Assembly (NCBI GenBank): GCA_022496805.1
Contig: CM040091.1
Span: 9,662,336 to 9,726,335 of the forward strand
Reading direction: 5' to 3'
Length of the DNA stretch: 64,000 nucleotides
Origin: Pohlia nutans
Taxonomy: Eukaryota > Streptophyta > Bryopsida > Bryales > Mniaceae
In this document: positions 50,301 to 59,122 of the stretch, piece by piece
How positions within the stretch are numbered: the first letter of the stretch is position 1
Layout: each line of letters starts with the position of its first letter
Program-made: the position numbers and the translations under genes
Notes under the pieces: generated by a model
Told to the model about the DNA's origin: nothing
Database searches by the model: none
What the model saw: the letters and a program-made list of their open reading frames with translations, nothing else

Positions 50301-52712
50301 AATATGATTTTTCACCAAATTCTTAATAAAGTGAAAAATTACTATGCAGTAAAATTAAAACTAAAATCCTTTAAATAAACCTCTACAAGGCTATTGTAGA
50401 GGACCAAACACACATCTTTGAACTTTCAAAAGTTGCCCCACTAAATTCTACTATACAACTTAAGTATTATTATGTCCCATGTTTATTTGTTTTTTTATAT
50501 TATGTGCATTTAATATTTTTAATGTTTTCATTTGATTGTGATCATATTATATATAGTATATATATGCAGTTTTATTTTATTTTATTTTATTTTAATGAAT
50601 TGCTATGTAGGTACAATATGTGGATAAATTATGTTGTTGTAGCACCACATTTTTTCAAATATGAATCGTATGTTTAAAAAATAAATTGAATATTAATAAA
50701 ATATAGTAAAAATTATTGTAATAAGTAATTAAAAAATCTATTAATAATGTACGTCTTGCAGGTTGAAAATGTTGGAGAATTTGGTTCTTTATTCACATGG
50801 GATACTACAACTTGGGTCTCAGAGTTAACATTTTATCCACCTGATGGGTTTTTGGGCCCACATCAAGTTGCAAATATTGATGTTACATTTCATCCATCAT
50901 CTGTTTTATATGATATACAACTAGAAAGGATAGGATGTACTATTGTTGGTGGTCAAACATTATTCCTTACCGTAACAGGAGCATGCATTGAAAAAGACCT
51001 TCCAGAAAACTACAATTTTGAATGTCCAGTTCGTAGTTCTGTAAGCAAAATAATTCCTATTGTAAATACAACAAATAAACCTTGGTGTTTGTATCCAAAG
51101 ATTATCCACAAATACTTTAGTGGAATTGGAATGATAACGGTGCCTCCCGGTGAAACTATAGAATATGAGGTCTTATATAAACCAATGACAATGACAGGGC
51201 CACCAAAAGAAGCACAACATGAAGGATCAATTTTATTTTCTCTTCCTGATGGGAGTGCTCTCTTCTATGGATTAGTTGGAATTGCACTTGATCCTTTACC
51301 GGAAGGAGTTTTTACATATGAAGTGAAATCCCGAAATAAAATGAGTTTAGTTATAACAATTTTGAATTGGATGAAATTGGCTCAACAAATGAGACTTATT
51401 GTTAGTGTTCCACTTGAGCCAGGATATGCTCCAACAACCACATTAGAAGGCCTTCCTATTGTTGATGTTCCTGGACTAGCTCCAAGAGATGTAACACTAT
51501 GGTTTATAGCTCATAAGCCTGGAATCTATCCAAGTAAAGTAAAATTTTTGAATGACAAAACTCGAGAATTCACATGGTTTGATCTCACTTTTAATGTACA
51601 AGATGCTGATATTTGCGCAACAATTCCATTTCGTACCATCACTAGAGAACTTCGTATACATACACTTCATTTTACAAATCCTATAGAAATCATGTTAAAT
51701 TTCACTATAAAGTGTAGTGACCCCGAGGTAAACACTTGTTTATTTTAATATTGGTATTTTAAAAATTGTACAAAATATTCCAAATTGACTTTGACTTGTT
51801 AACTAGGATTTATTAAAGAAAATCAAAATCTTTTATAATAAAAATCTGTAATAGTATTTTTATAATTAAATGATATCGTAACTAAAAAAAAATTGTACAT
51901 AGAAATTACGTACGTTTATTTATGCATTGTTACGTTGTATTACATAAGAATCACAATTTTTTTTTTTAATACAGGTACGAGTTCCTAGCAACTTAGAAAT
52001 TCAACCATATGAAACCGGTGCAATTGACATTGAAGTTCGTCTCATTTTAGTATGCAATAGGACAGCCATTTTAACACTTAGCAGCGAAGCACTAGGAGAT
52101 TATGCTTATGAATTATTGCTTCAAGCAGTTCAAGCTGGACCGGAACCTCCACTACACTTTGATGTAAACCTTGGAAACCGACATACACAAAAATTCCAAT
52201 TTGTTCATTATCTTGCCGCTAAAGTTCAATATACTTGCACTTTGGCTCCAGAAGCTATAGCAATTGGATTTATTCTTGAAAAACCAACGGTAGATGCAAA
52301 TCCAGCTGATCTTGATGGCTTAACAGTAGAAATACCAATAATTTATGAACCATCAACAATTGCACATGATACCAATGGAATGATGATCGTTTCAAATCCA
52401 GTAGGGGGTACCTACACTGTAAAATTGTATGGAAGCTGCCATAATCCTATCCCACAAGGCCCTATTGTTTGTTTGGGTGGCAAAGGAAATGTAAACTTTA
52501 GAAATGTTTTCAATGATGTTGTTGATTATGTATATATTGTAGATAATCTTTCTTTTACAGTGAGTAAAGGAGAAAAAATGACACCCAAAAAGCCAACAAA
52601 GATTGGAATTACTTACAGAAATATACCTGGTTCTCCTTCCAATGGAAAGCTTATGGTCACATGTCCAACCTACGGACCTTGGGTTTGGATATTTTATTTA
52701 CAAGGTGTTTGA
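17308..52712 (+). CDS. HYDIN: HYDIN homologue, ciliary central-apparatus protein, 36 exons, about 5,008 aa
   Basis: A very large axonemal protein of the central-pair C2 projection, needed for flagellar beating. In plants it would act in sperm. Exons: 17308-17484, 17795-17914, 18161-18283, 18551-18682, 18863-18977, 19656-19948, 20622-20743, 24564-24729, 24855-24943, 25130-25310, 25403-25795, 26126-26260, 26390-26711, 30503-30765, 30941-31271, 31650-32121, 33388-33670, 34106-34379, 34627-35286, 35407-35624, 35967-36932, 37172-37276, 38116-38286, 38468-40618, 41260-41435, 41693-41864, 42488-42790, 43331-44412, 44595-44832, 45072-46561, 47552-48383, 48670-49113, 49305-49427, 49747-49947, 50762-51727, 51975-52712. 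All are GT-AG and every phase closes (15,027 nt). LFQPFPPEIVFKNY, VTEREKFEVPV and AILDLPDEIHFP match animal HYDIN as I remember it. Many ASH/MSP-type beta domains follow (LDFGxVxVG-type openings). A P-loop lies near residue 2,182. Uncertain points: the first exon and exact ends of exons 16 and 25. The gene is AT-rich; no break was seen. Confidence 0.95.
21401..22396. mobile_element. TTAA/CCCC-ended element in HYDIN intron 7, with another element inside
   Basis: The left end CTAACCCCTAAAGGACCA and the right end GGTCCTTTATGGGTTAA are inverted copies 996 bases apart. Without the internal 21546-21976 element it would be about 565 bases, like the similar element at 55763-56333. Confidence 0.7.
21546..21976. 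mobile_element. Nested element with two concentric inverted-repeat pairs
   Basis: Outer arms: AAGGTAGACGACCTGTTTCC (about 21549) and GGAAACAGGTCGTTTACCTT (about 21952). Inner arms: CGCAGTATAGGGCGACCTAT (about 21584) and ATAGGTCAGCCTATGCTGCG (about 21764). Both arm types share the G-ACCT-TTTCC core, so the element may have duplicated its own end. Confidence 0.75.
22897..23371. mobile_element. Inverted-repeat element with GGGTCCAT ends in HYDIN intron 7
   Basis: GGGTCCATCTAAGCTAATAC at the left is inverted as GTATTAGCTTGAATGGACCC at the right, about 475 bases apart. The interior is AT-rich and non-coding. No target duplication was clearly identified. Confidence 0.65.
28178..28890. mobile_element. 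Imperfect inverted-repeat element in HYDIN intron 13
   Basis: The left end CCAGGTAGGGCACTCATAC is inverted at the right as AAGTGCCCTACCCGGG. A weaker pairing continues inward for about 50 bases (TTTAATAACCCATTTGCGAC against CTCACATGGTTTAATAAA). The element is older or more diverged than the others. Confidence 0.55.
28939..29488 (+). mobile_element. TTAA/CCCC-ended MITE (550-bp subfamily) in HYDIN intron 13
   Basis: Starts TTAACCCCTAAGCTCCCGAG and ends CTTTTAGGGGTTAA, both ends with TTAA. Its interior is collinear with 12805-13354 and with the reverse of 11553-12101. This near-complete copy defines the subfamily well. Confidence 0.88.
29550..29730. repeat. Degenerate ~65-bp tandem repeats in HYDIN intron 13
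   Basis: Units of the form AAGGAGGTGA-GCAT-TGCTTCACC..TTGTCACAA recur about three times in a row, near 29563, 29620 and 29680. A relative sits near 27686-27750. Confidence 0.55.
30077..30123. repeat. (ATA)n(ATT)n palindromic microsatellite
   Basis: A run of ATA triplets is immediately followed by a run of ATT triplets, forming a near-perfect hairpin of about 44 bases in HYDIN intron 13. Confidence 0.9.
35040..36250 (+). other. HYDIN: Cys/His repeat present three times in HYDIN (exons 19-21)
   Basis: A 20-residue motif occurs three times, at codons starting about 35063, 35244 and 36144 (residues about 1476, 1536 and 1682). Its consensus is C-x-H-x-x-H-x-K-x-x-S-x-L-T-x-x-x-S-x-M. Copy 1 begins CRHHFHHKSRSPLT, copy 2 CGHAYHKKAHSSLT and copy 3 CRHHLHRKSRSPLT. 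About 8-12 residues later each has an LPW-R-S or LSW-R-S core. The copies lie in a charged region between ASH-type domains. I do not recall this repeat in animal HYDIN. The exon 19/20 junction cuts copy 2. Confidence 0.85.
36490..36610 (+). other. HYDIN: Asp/His-rich acidic tract in HYDIN
   Basis: Residues about 1798-1838 are dominated by Asp, His, Tyr and Glu (for example YDHDSDYDHNHDH and YEEHDHEF). It is a low-complexity, probably disordered, possibly metal-binding segment just before an ASH-type domain opening FELDFENVIVGEKKEL. Confidence 0.75.
37391..38015. mobile_element. Inverted-repeat element in HYDIN intron 22
   Basis: GAGAGCATGGTAAACTAAAC followed by CACTTGTGATTCC at the left is inverted at the right as GTCATC..CTTCAATGGTTTAGTTTACCGTGCTTTC. 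The element fills most of the 839-base intron and is non-coding. Confidence 0.65.
38870..39400 (+). other. HYDIN: P-loop adenylate-kinase-like domain of HYDIN
   Basis: The Walker A sequence GAPFSGKTTQ (codons from 38903, residues about 2182-2191) follows a hydrophobic strand, GPLIILY, and precedes GRLLAKRYKCPIVDVQELI. This is the start of an adenylate-kinase fold. VIFDGL (about 39173) corresponds to the second core strand. The DG-F/Y-P-R motif of active adenylate kinases is not retained (DGLNSNH). Animal HYDIN also has a P-loop domain, so this is an ancestral trait. Enzymatic activity is doubtful; nucleotide binding is plausible. Confidence 0.85.
43640..43800 (+). other. HYDIN: Lys/Ser/Gly-rich linker in HYDIN exon 28
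   Basis: Between two ASH-type domains the protein turns basic and low-complexity (KSAGTRKSSKSDKNKTNAKG then GGGGSGSGG). A shorter cousin is at about 40475-40530 in exon 24 (KKGAKGAPPAKSAP). Confidence 0.75.
45714..45840 (+). repeat. HYDIN: GKDPKGG tandem peptide repeat in HYDIN exon 30
   Basis: A 21-base unit, GGAGGAAAAGATCCTAAAGGT-like, is repeated about three times and encodes G-G-K-D-P-K-(G/S). It is followed by further GGKK-rich sequence. It forms a basic flexible linker between beta domains and keeps the frame. Confidence 0.85.
47231..47265. repeat. Poly(T) tract in HYDIN intron 30
   Basis: A run of about 34 bases, nearly all T, followed by pyrimidine-rich CCTTCC repeats. The minus-strand Lys-rich frame over it is an artefact. 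Confidence 0.9.
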
Positions 52713-54485
52713 TTATTGAATTGATTTCAAAAATAAAAAATAAACATTGTAAATTCATTGGAAAGACCTTTTTGACACATATATGAAAGACTTTAAGTTT
52801 AACCAATACGTATATGGTACATGAACCAATCTGTATATGGTACATGAACCAATCATGCGCTATTGTCATATTGACGTAAGGTAAGACAATGTAGTATTAT
52901 GACTTGTGTTCATTGTATTTTAAACATTGATATAAATTATATAAGTGATAAAACATGTTATTCAAAATTATAAAATTTATTTTTCTAAATTTAAAAATAA
53001 TAATGTAACAAAAACTACATCAAAATTTACAACATTTGCAAAGTTTTTGCAAGAGTCAAATTTCATTGTTGAAGAATTGTTCTCATATGTCAAATAAAAT
53101 TCAAAAATCAATTAACCTTTAAAAGACAAAGGGTTTTGCCATGAATTAAATGTGTTATAAAATGTGTCTTCCATGAATTTTTTGAAGTTTTATAGAACAT
53201 AAAAGCTGTAATGCACAACATGTTAATCACATCTATATAGTTGAATACTACCAAGAAAATTTAGAATTTTTATAAATATATATATATTTTTGAATATTCA
53301 TAAAAATTAAAATAAATGTTTAATTTTTAAATTTAATTATGATTTGCTGAAAGTATAATGTTCATAACCTTGTTATAAATTGCCAAGGTTTATGATCTTT
53401 TATTTTATAGAAACACCAATTTAAATAATTACAAGCAAGAATTAGATAAAATGAACATTTTGAATGAAAAATTAAATGAATATTTAAATGTCTGATTAGA
53501 ATTATAATTTTAGCCAATTATAATGAAATTTAAGAAATATTTATTAATTTTGTATTTCTAATGAATTTTAGAAGTTTATAGCTTACATATTATATATCTA
53601 ATTATATATGATGAATTTGTGAAATTAATTTTTATAGAATTAAATCAAAGTTCATAATCTATAATTTTTAGTCTTTATATGTTTTTGCAAAATTGATGCA
53701 TTATCACGCATTTTTTCAAACAATTACAAGTTTGAAAATGTTGTAGACTACTTCAGGCACCTTCACCATCAACTTTCTTTATTAGAGTTATCCGTAAAGG
53801 CAACCTGTAATTTTTGCTTCCTAAATTCATAGAAGTGCTACAATAACCTCTAAAAGAGTGTAACCGTAAAGTAAAATGGAGGTTACAAAGAAGGGTTCAT
53901 GGAATATAGGAGGGCTGAGCTCCTTGTTTTAGAATGCATAAGCCACATAGATCACATTGGGTCAGAGCTACAGTAATATTGAATAAGCAAAAAAAGGGTC
54001 ATCGAGGGGTGGTGAAATAAAATTAGAATGGTTGTCTAGATGAATAGTAATGGAAGTGGCTCTAGAACTGACTTTGCAAGATCATGGCCCGTGCACCATC
54101 TGAGATTCCTCGGCGTCTTGCTAAAGGTAGTCAAAGCTGCAGTTTTCTAGTTTTTGACGGCAGAAACTAGTTTCTAGCAAAATCCATAATTAGAACCGCC
54201 TGACAACTCCTCCTTCTGCTTGGCGACGAGGTATTTGGAGGAATCTTGATCAAAATGGAGGATATTGGGAGACTTTACGGATAACTCAATTGTTTATAAA
54301 ATTAATTAAAACTATTTTCATGGCAGTTTTTGGATTGCCACGCTCTAGGTCACCTCTCATGATCTCCATGCGTTCATCCAATCTCCCAAGAGCCTTGTAA
54401 AAACTCTCAATGCACAATAGAAACTTATAACCAAAATAACAACCATCGTCAAAATGAAAAAAACCTAAATTCACAACCCATGTCA
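52713..54485. other. HYDIN 3' flank and intergenic sequence
   Basis: AATAAA-like strings occur within 30 bases after the HYDIN stop. Two copies of a ~22-base unit containing GTATATGGTACATGAACCAA lie at about 52810-52854. Beyond this I see no gene. Confidence 0.4.
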
Positions 54486-54523
54486 TAATTACATCAATAT
54501 GGTGAGTCTATGTACTCTTGCAG

Positions 54524-54712
54524 GCCGAACATGAAGGGATAGTATCAAAACGATCAACCAAACCTTACGGACTACATTTTGCTAAAGCACGCAAGTTGAA
54601 CTTGCTGGCATTGAACCACCTTCAACAAAATAAAGAGAAGGAAACTTTGGCTGATCAAGCGATATTTCTTTGTCCTGGAAGCTTTTTAACAACTACATAT
54701 GTGACAAATTGA
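54524..54712 (+). pseudogene. Possible coding relic, unidentified
   Basis: A splice-acceptor-like TTGCAG is followed by about 62 open codons of plausible composition (including KRSTKPYGLHFAKARKLN) ending in TGA. I find no family match and no partner exon nearby. It may be a gene fragment or chance. Confidence 0.2.
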
Positions 54713-55566
54713 TTTAGTTAAGCTTGAATTGAATAAATGCTCTAGGAAGTAAAGAAATCACAATAAAAAATTGTTCGTGAACTAACACTAGGTTATTAGA
54801 AATTTCCTCATGATCAGAGTAAACCTAAAGTTTGAGTCATTTGGACTTCCCTATCTACCTCAAAGCTGGTTTGAAATCTTTGTTGATATCCATCATGGGC
54901 TCTTTTAACCTATAATGAATTTTATATTGAAGCATGATTTTTTATTAAAAAAATCCCTTCAAACTACTTTCATTGACTAACCAAGTTCATTGACTAACCA
55001 AGTTCCTTTAATTCTAATTAATTTAGAGAGCAAGATAGAAACATAAAATATACTTTGACTTCAAAAGCATTGGGACAAAGTGATGGAGTGTAAATAGAGG
55101 AAATCACATAAAAACAATAAATGAGGTATGTTAAATGAAAGATATTGTTAATCAACACAATTACATGTTAGATTAAAAAACTTGATGATGAAGATTGTAT
55201 GTTTTAAAATGAACTTGATGCAAAGTTTGATTTAAAGCAGATGAACATATAGAAAAAAGATGCATGGAATAAAATTAGGTGCACTTGAATTGAAGAATTG
55301 AGGGAAGAAACGAAGTCTTGATTTCAACTACACGTATATGAAAATGTGTTTAGCAAATGAAATGAACAAATGTTGGTTGATGATGGCAAATTAACGTAGA
55401 TTAAGATGTAGTGTGGATTAGAATTCACATTAAGTTTTTTGTAATTGGAGATGATGCAGATAGTAAAGTTAAAAATTAATTTTGATAATATTGCATTCAA
55501 CTTGTAAATTGTGCCAAAAAAATTTGGGTTTTAGATTGTGCTAGAAGAATACAAAAATCAAGACAC
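54713..55566. other. Intergenic, nothing recognised
   Basis: AT-rich sequence with no supported gene or element. Confidence 0.4.
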
Positions 55567-55680
55567 GGTATGCATAGAGCTGCTCGGTGCCGAGTTGCCC
55601 CTGGGAGCTGATAGGAGGCGGCACAACCACCACGATTAGCTCCCAGGGACAGCTCGGTACCAAGCACCTCCATGCACACC
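55567..55680. mobile_element. Short hairpin element, GC-rich arms of ~42 bp
   Basis: The arm containing GAGCTGCTCGGTGCCGAG and CCCTGGGAGCT pairs with AGCTCCCAGGG and CTCGGTACCAAGCACCTC. TGCAT occurs at both outer ends, and the loop is about 28 bases. Its base composition contrasts sharply with the AT-rich surroundings. The minus-strand frame across it is spurious. It could form a stable stem-loop if transcribed. Confidence 0.8.
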
Positions 55681-55762
55681 AGAGCCTCCATCCAAGTTTT
55701 TGAAGTATATGAACTTGTGTTCTTATAAATTTTTAATGCAATAATGATAGAAACATATTGAA

Positions 55763-56333
55763 TTAACCCCTAAAGGACCAAGTGTCCTAACTAGGACATT
55801 TCAATGTTCGGGCAGGTTCCTATGGTCTCAATTTTTAATTTTAATTTTTGAAATAAATCATGTGAATTTGGCATGTCAATACGAAAATAGGAATCTATTT
55901 TTTTTTTTATTCCGACTTTTTAAGTAGAAGTCGTGGAACAAAAGGGGTTTTTTTGGGGAGAATGGGCAGTACGGGCAGGGCTAAAAAAACCTCAAAATTA
56001 TTATTTTTCAACTTCAACCGCAAGATCTTGTTAAAGATTACCAAGAGAGTGCATGGTAAAATTTTCATAGAATTTGACCGTAGAGATTGCAAGATTATAG
56101 CGTTTGAAGTGAAAAAGATGAAATTGCAGTCTTTTGGGTATTTTTTGACTCTCTTTGAAGACATGGGAAAATTTGTTAAATTGGTTAAATTGGTTAAAAA
56201 ATTCTTATATTTTATTCAAATCTTTGATTTAGTATTTTCTATCAAGAGGAAAAAAAATATTCACAAGAAAATGAATAGAAAGAGGTGAAAATGATGCTCA
56301 AAAACAGGAAAACCGCGGTCCTTTAGGGGTTAA
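55763..56333. mobile_element. TTAA/CCCC-ended MITE (AAAGGACC subfamily)
   Basis: TTAACCCCTAAAGGACCAAG at the left and GGTCCTTTAGGGGTTAA at the right are inverted. TTAA lies exactly at both ends (55763-55766 and 56330-56333). It is 571 bases long, and reading frames inside look incidental. Confidence 0.88.
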
Positions 56334-58056
56334 TAAGAAGAATTTTAGTGGTTTAAATAGAATTTTGGTAATACTAGCAATGTGAAATTGGGTAATTTTA
56401 GTCTGCTTGAAAGAGTTTGTGATAAAAAAAAGTGATGCTTATTGCACTAATTCAAAAACCTCTAACAAGATAAGAAAAGAAAATGCATTGGATTGATATG
56501 CCTCTGACATTGTAGATCTATATATGGGAATTTCATTTAGAGAGATTTGTTTTACGAAAAAATCTTATGAGATTTTATGACTAAATTATTGGCTCATCTT
56601 TGTCCAATTTTTGCATAGATTGTTTTTTTAGTTTTTAGTTTCTCAAATCTCAATTTCATTGAAAGCCACATTGTGGTTTTTATTGACTGTTATATTTGAA
56701 TTGTTGTAACATTCTTACAAATTTTTTCCTTATTTTTTTGTTGTTGCATCGTAAATTTTTGCAATTGGAAGGCAACAACAATGTAATTGGTACAATGGAA
56801 AAGCCCTTTAATAAGGGTATCTTTTATTCAAAATTTAAAATTAATTTATTGAAAAATTAGATTATAGTAAAATTTAAATACTATTTCCAATCTAAAATCT
56901 TGAAAAATTAGAGAATTTAGAAAATAGTTAACACGTAGAATTTGATATGGATCAAAATATATAATATATTAAAAAGTTTAATAGAATTATTGTTACCAAA
57001 AAAATCCCTTGAAGAGGTATGCACATCAATTCTAAAAATCTTTGGATTTTTAAGGCCCAAAATTGTTTCACAACATAATTTATTTCAATTTTGTATTTCT
57101 AGATTTTTAATGTAACACCACTTCCATTAAAGTACTCATGCAATATACATATCAATTTTGTATTTTAAAAACAAAGTTAGAAAATTCCATAATAAAAAGG
57201 ATTGATAATCATTAACTTCCTTCAATTCACAACATAAAATTATAAAAAATGTGTGATAGGAGGTTGGTGATTGCCAAATCGATGAAATTTATAGTCCTAA
57301 AATCATAATCATAATTTTGTACCATATGTAGTGTTCACATTGCATGTACACTCTTAATGGAAGCAATATTATGTTGTAGGATCTTCTAGTTAATTTATTC
57401 AAGCATATCTTTCTAATTTATTTGTGTGAAAATTCTCATTAATTGCAAGATCATAACACCTAAATGTTTGTTTTATATTTATTTTTTTAGCTCTTCACAA
57501 AAGTAAAGCTTCAATTTTCAAAATTCTAAATGAAAATGTATGTACTACACAACATGTGTTCTTTAATAGTATGTTGAAAAAATGAGTTAAAAATAGGCTT
57601 TCATCTTCTCATTGCATACCATCTTGTATAATTCAATAGTATTTAAAATCCACATGACAAAATTTTGTGATGGAAAATCCATGAGGCTAAAGGCAAGGTT
57701 TTAATGTGTGGGATTCCCGTGGACGAGGCTCTTTGCTGTGTAAACCCTAATTGGGATTCTTCCAAAACATTGATGTGCGATACAAGTTGTAAAGCGAAGG
57801 TTTGAACCCGACCAAAAACATAAGTTTTGCAGACCACATATGTATATACTCGACCTCGGAAAAAACACATGAAACAACAATGATACTTGACTTATTCACA
57901 TACCTAAATACACATTCAAGATTAGATTTCACCACACAAATGCCTATATTAAACGAACAATTGTAGACGACTATTCCATGAAATTCTTCTTTGCGGGGGC
58001 ACTCTGTGAAATTCCCTTGAGCGGGGGAGTTTTGCGTCATAAGGGTCCAAATTTTG
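56334..58056. other. Intergenic, AT-rich
   Basis: No supported gene on either strand. Minus-strand frames at 57643-58040 lack recognisable motifs. Confidence 0.4.
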
Positions 58057-58431
58057 TTAACCCTTAAACGTCAAGGTAAGCCCCATGGGCTTATTTAAAA
58101 TAGAATAATGAAGAAAAAAAAGTTGATTTTCTCAACCAAATCAAACGAGGATGGGTGCGTTGGAAAGCTACTGAAAAAACGATCTACATTCCAAATTTTC
58201 ACCTCATTTGAGAGATTGTGGAATCGTTGGTAAGCAATCAAAGTTATCAAATTGAACAAGTTTTGAGGTTGGGGCAGCTGAAGTTCAGCAATGCCACAGT
58301 GCTACAGTGCTAGCCAGCAGTGCACTGCAGAGCCGTTTTTGATATTATTATTATTATTATTATTTTTCCTCCCAAAATTTAAATGCCTTCCGGGCTGCCC
58401 CGTCCAAGCCCTCTTGACGGTTAAGGATTAA
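58057..58431. mobile_element. TTAA-ended element with diverged CCCTTAA termini
   Basis: TTAACCCTTAAACGTCAAGG at the left is inverted as CTTGACGGTTAAGGATTAA at the right, about 375 bases apart. It belongs with the CCCCTAA family but has changed end bases. Confidence 0.65.
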
Positions 58432-58630
58432 GAGAGCATCAATTCCATTCCACATTTACTACTTTCATTGATAAATGTAGTTTGGCAATCTATGTCTCAA
58501 CTTTTAAGACGCAAAAATTAAAAGCATGTACAATCGAGCTACATTTCTCCTCTGAAATCAATTAATGCAATACATGCGGCATGAAATTGGTCCTAGACAT
58601 CGGTCTACTTCGGGTGCATTTGGCATTGTG

Positions 58631-58985
58631 TCATCCGCATGTTACATCCCTGTGTTTCATCCTCGTGTTTCATCCTCATGTTTCGTCCCTGTATTTCGTC
58701 CTCGTGTTTCATCCGCATGTTTCGTCCCTGAGTTTCATCCTCGTGTTTCATCGGGATGTTTCGTCCTTGAGTTTCATCCTCGTGTTTCATCCCTGTGTTT
58801 CATCCTCGTATTTCATCCACATATTTCATCTGCATGTTTCATCCGCCTGTTCCACCCATACATTCCATCCACGTGTTTCATTCGTCCAATGCATCCGCCT
58901 GTTTCATCCTCGAGTTTCATCCTCGTGTTTCGTCCTCGTGTTTCCGTCGTCCTCCGTCGGGTTTCGTCGTCCTCGTTTTCCATTC
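58631..58985. repeat. Minisatellite, 15-bp period, more than 20 degenerate units
   Basis: TGTTTCATCCTCG-like units (variants TTTCGTCCCTG, TTTCATCCGCA) recur every 15 bases. Because 15 is divisible by three, long frames stay open on both strands: F-H-P-R-V type on plus, K-H-E-D-E-T type on minus. The array ends about 140 bases before the F-box ATG and may lie in its promoter or 5' UTR. Confidence 0.9.
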
Positions 58986-59122
58986 CGAAATACGAAGACA
59001 AGCGGAGCTTGAGCGCGGAGGAACTGCAGCTGAACGTCGAATCCGACAAGCAATTTGAGTTCGTATTTTCGATTACAATGGAAGTAAGCGAGTAGCCCGA
59101 TTCCATCCTCTTCCTAAAAACC

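Noticed and set aside
17308..52712. Horizontal acquisition of HYDIN from an animal or protist
   Set aside because: The gene has many AT-rich plant-like introns, and HYDIN is expected by descent in plants with flagellated sperm.
58565..59095. Overlapping repetitive frames (FHPRV type on plus, KHEDE type on minus) as repetitive proteins
   Set aside because: A 15-base repeat automatically leaves several frames open; nothing else supports coding.
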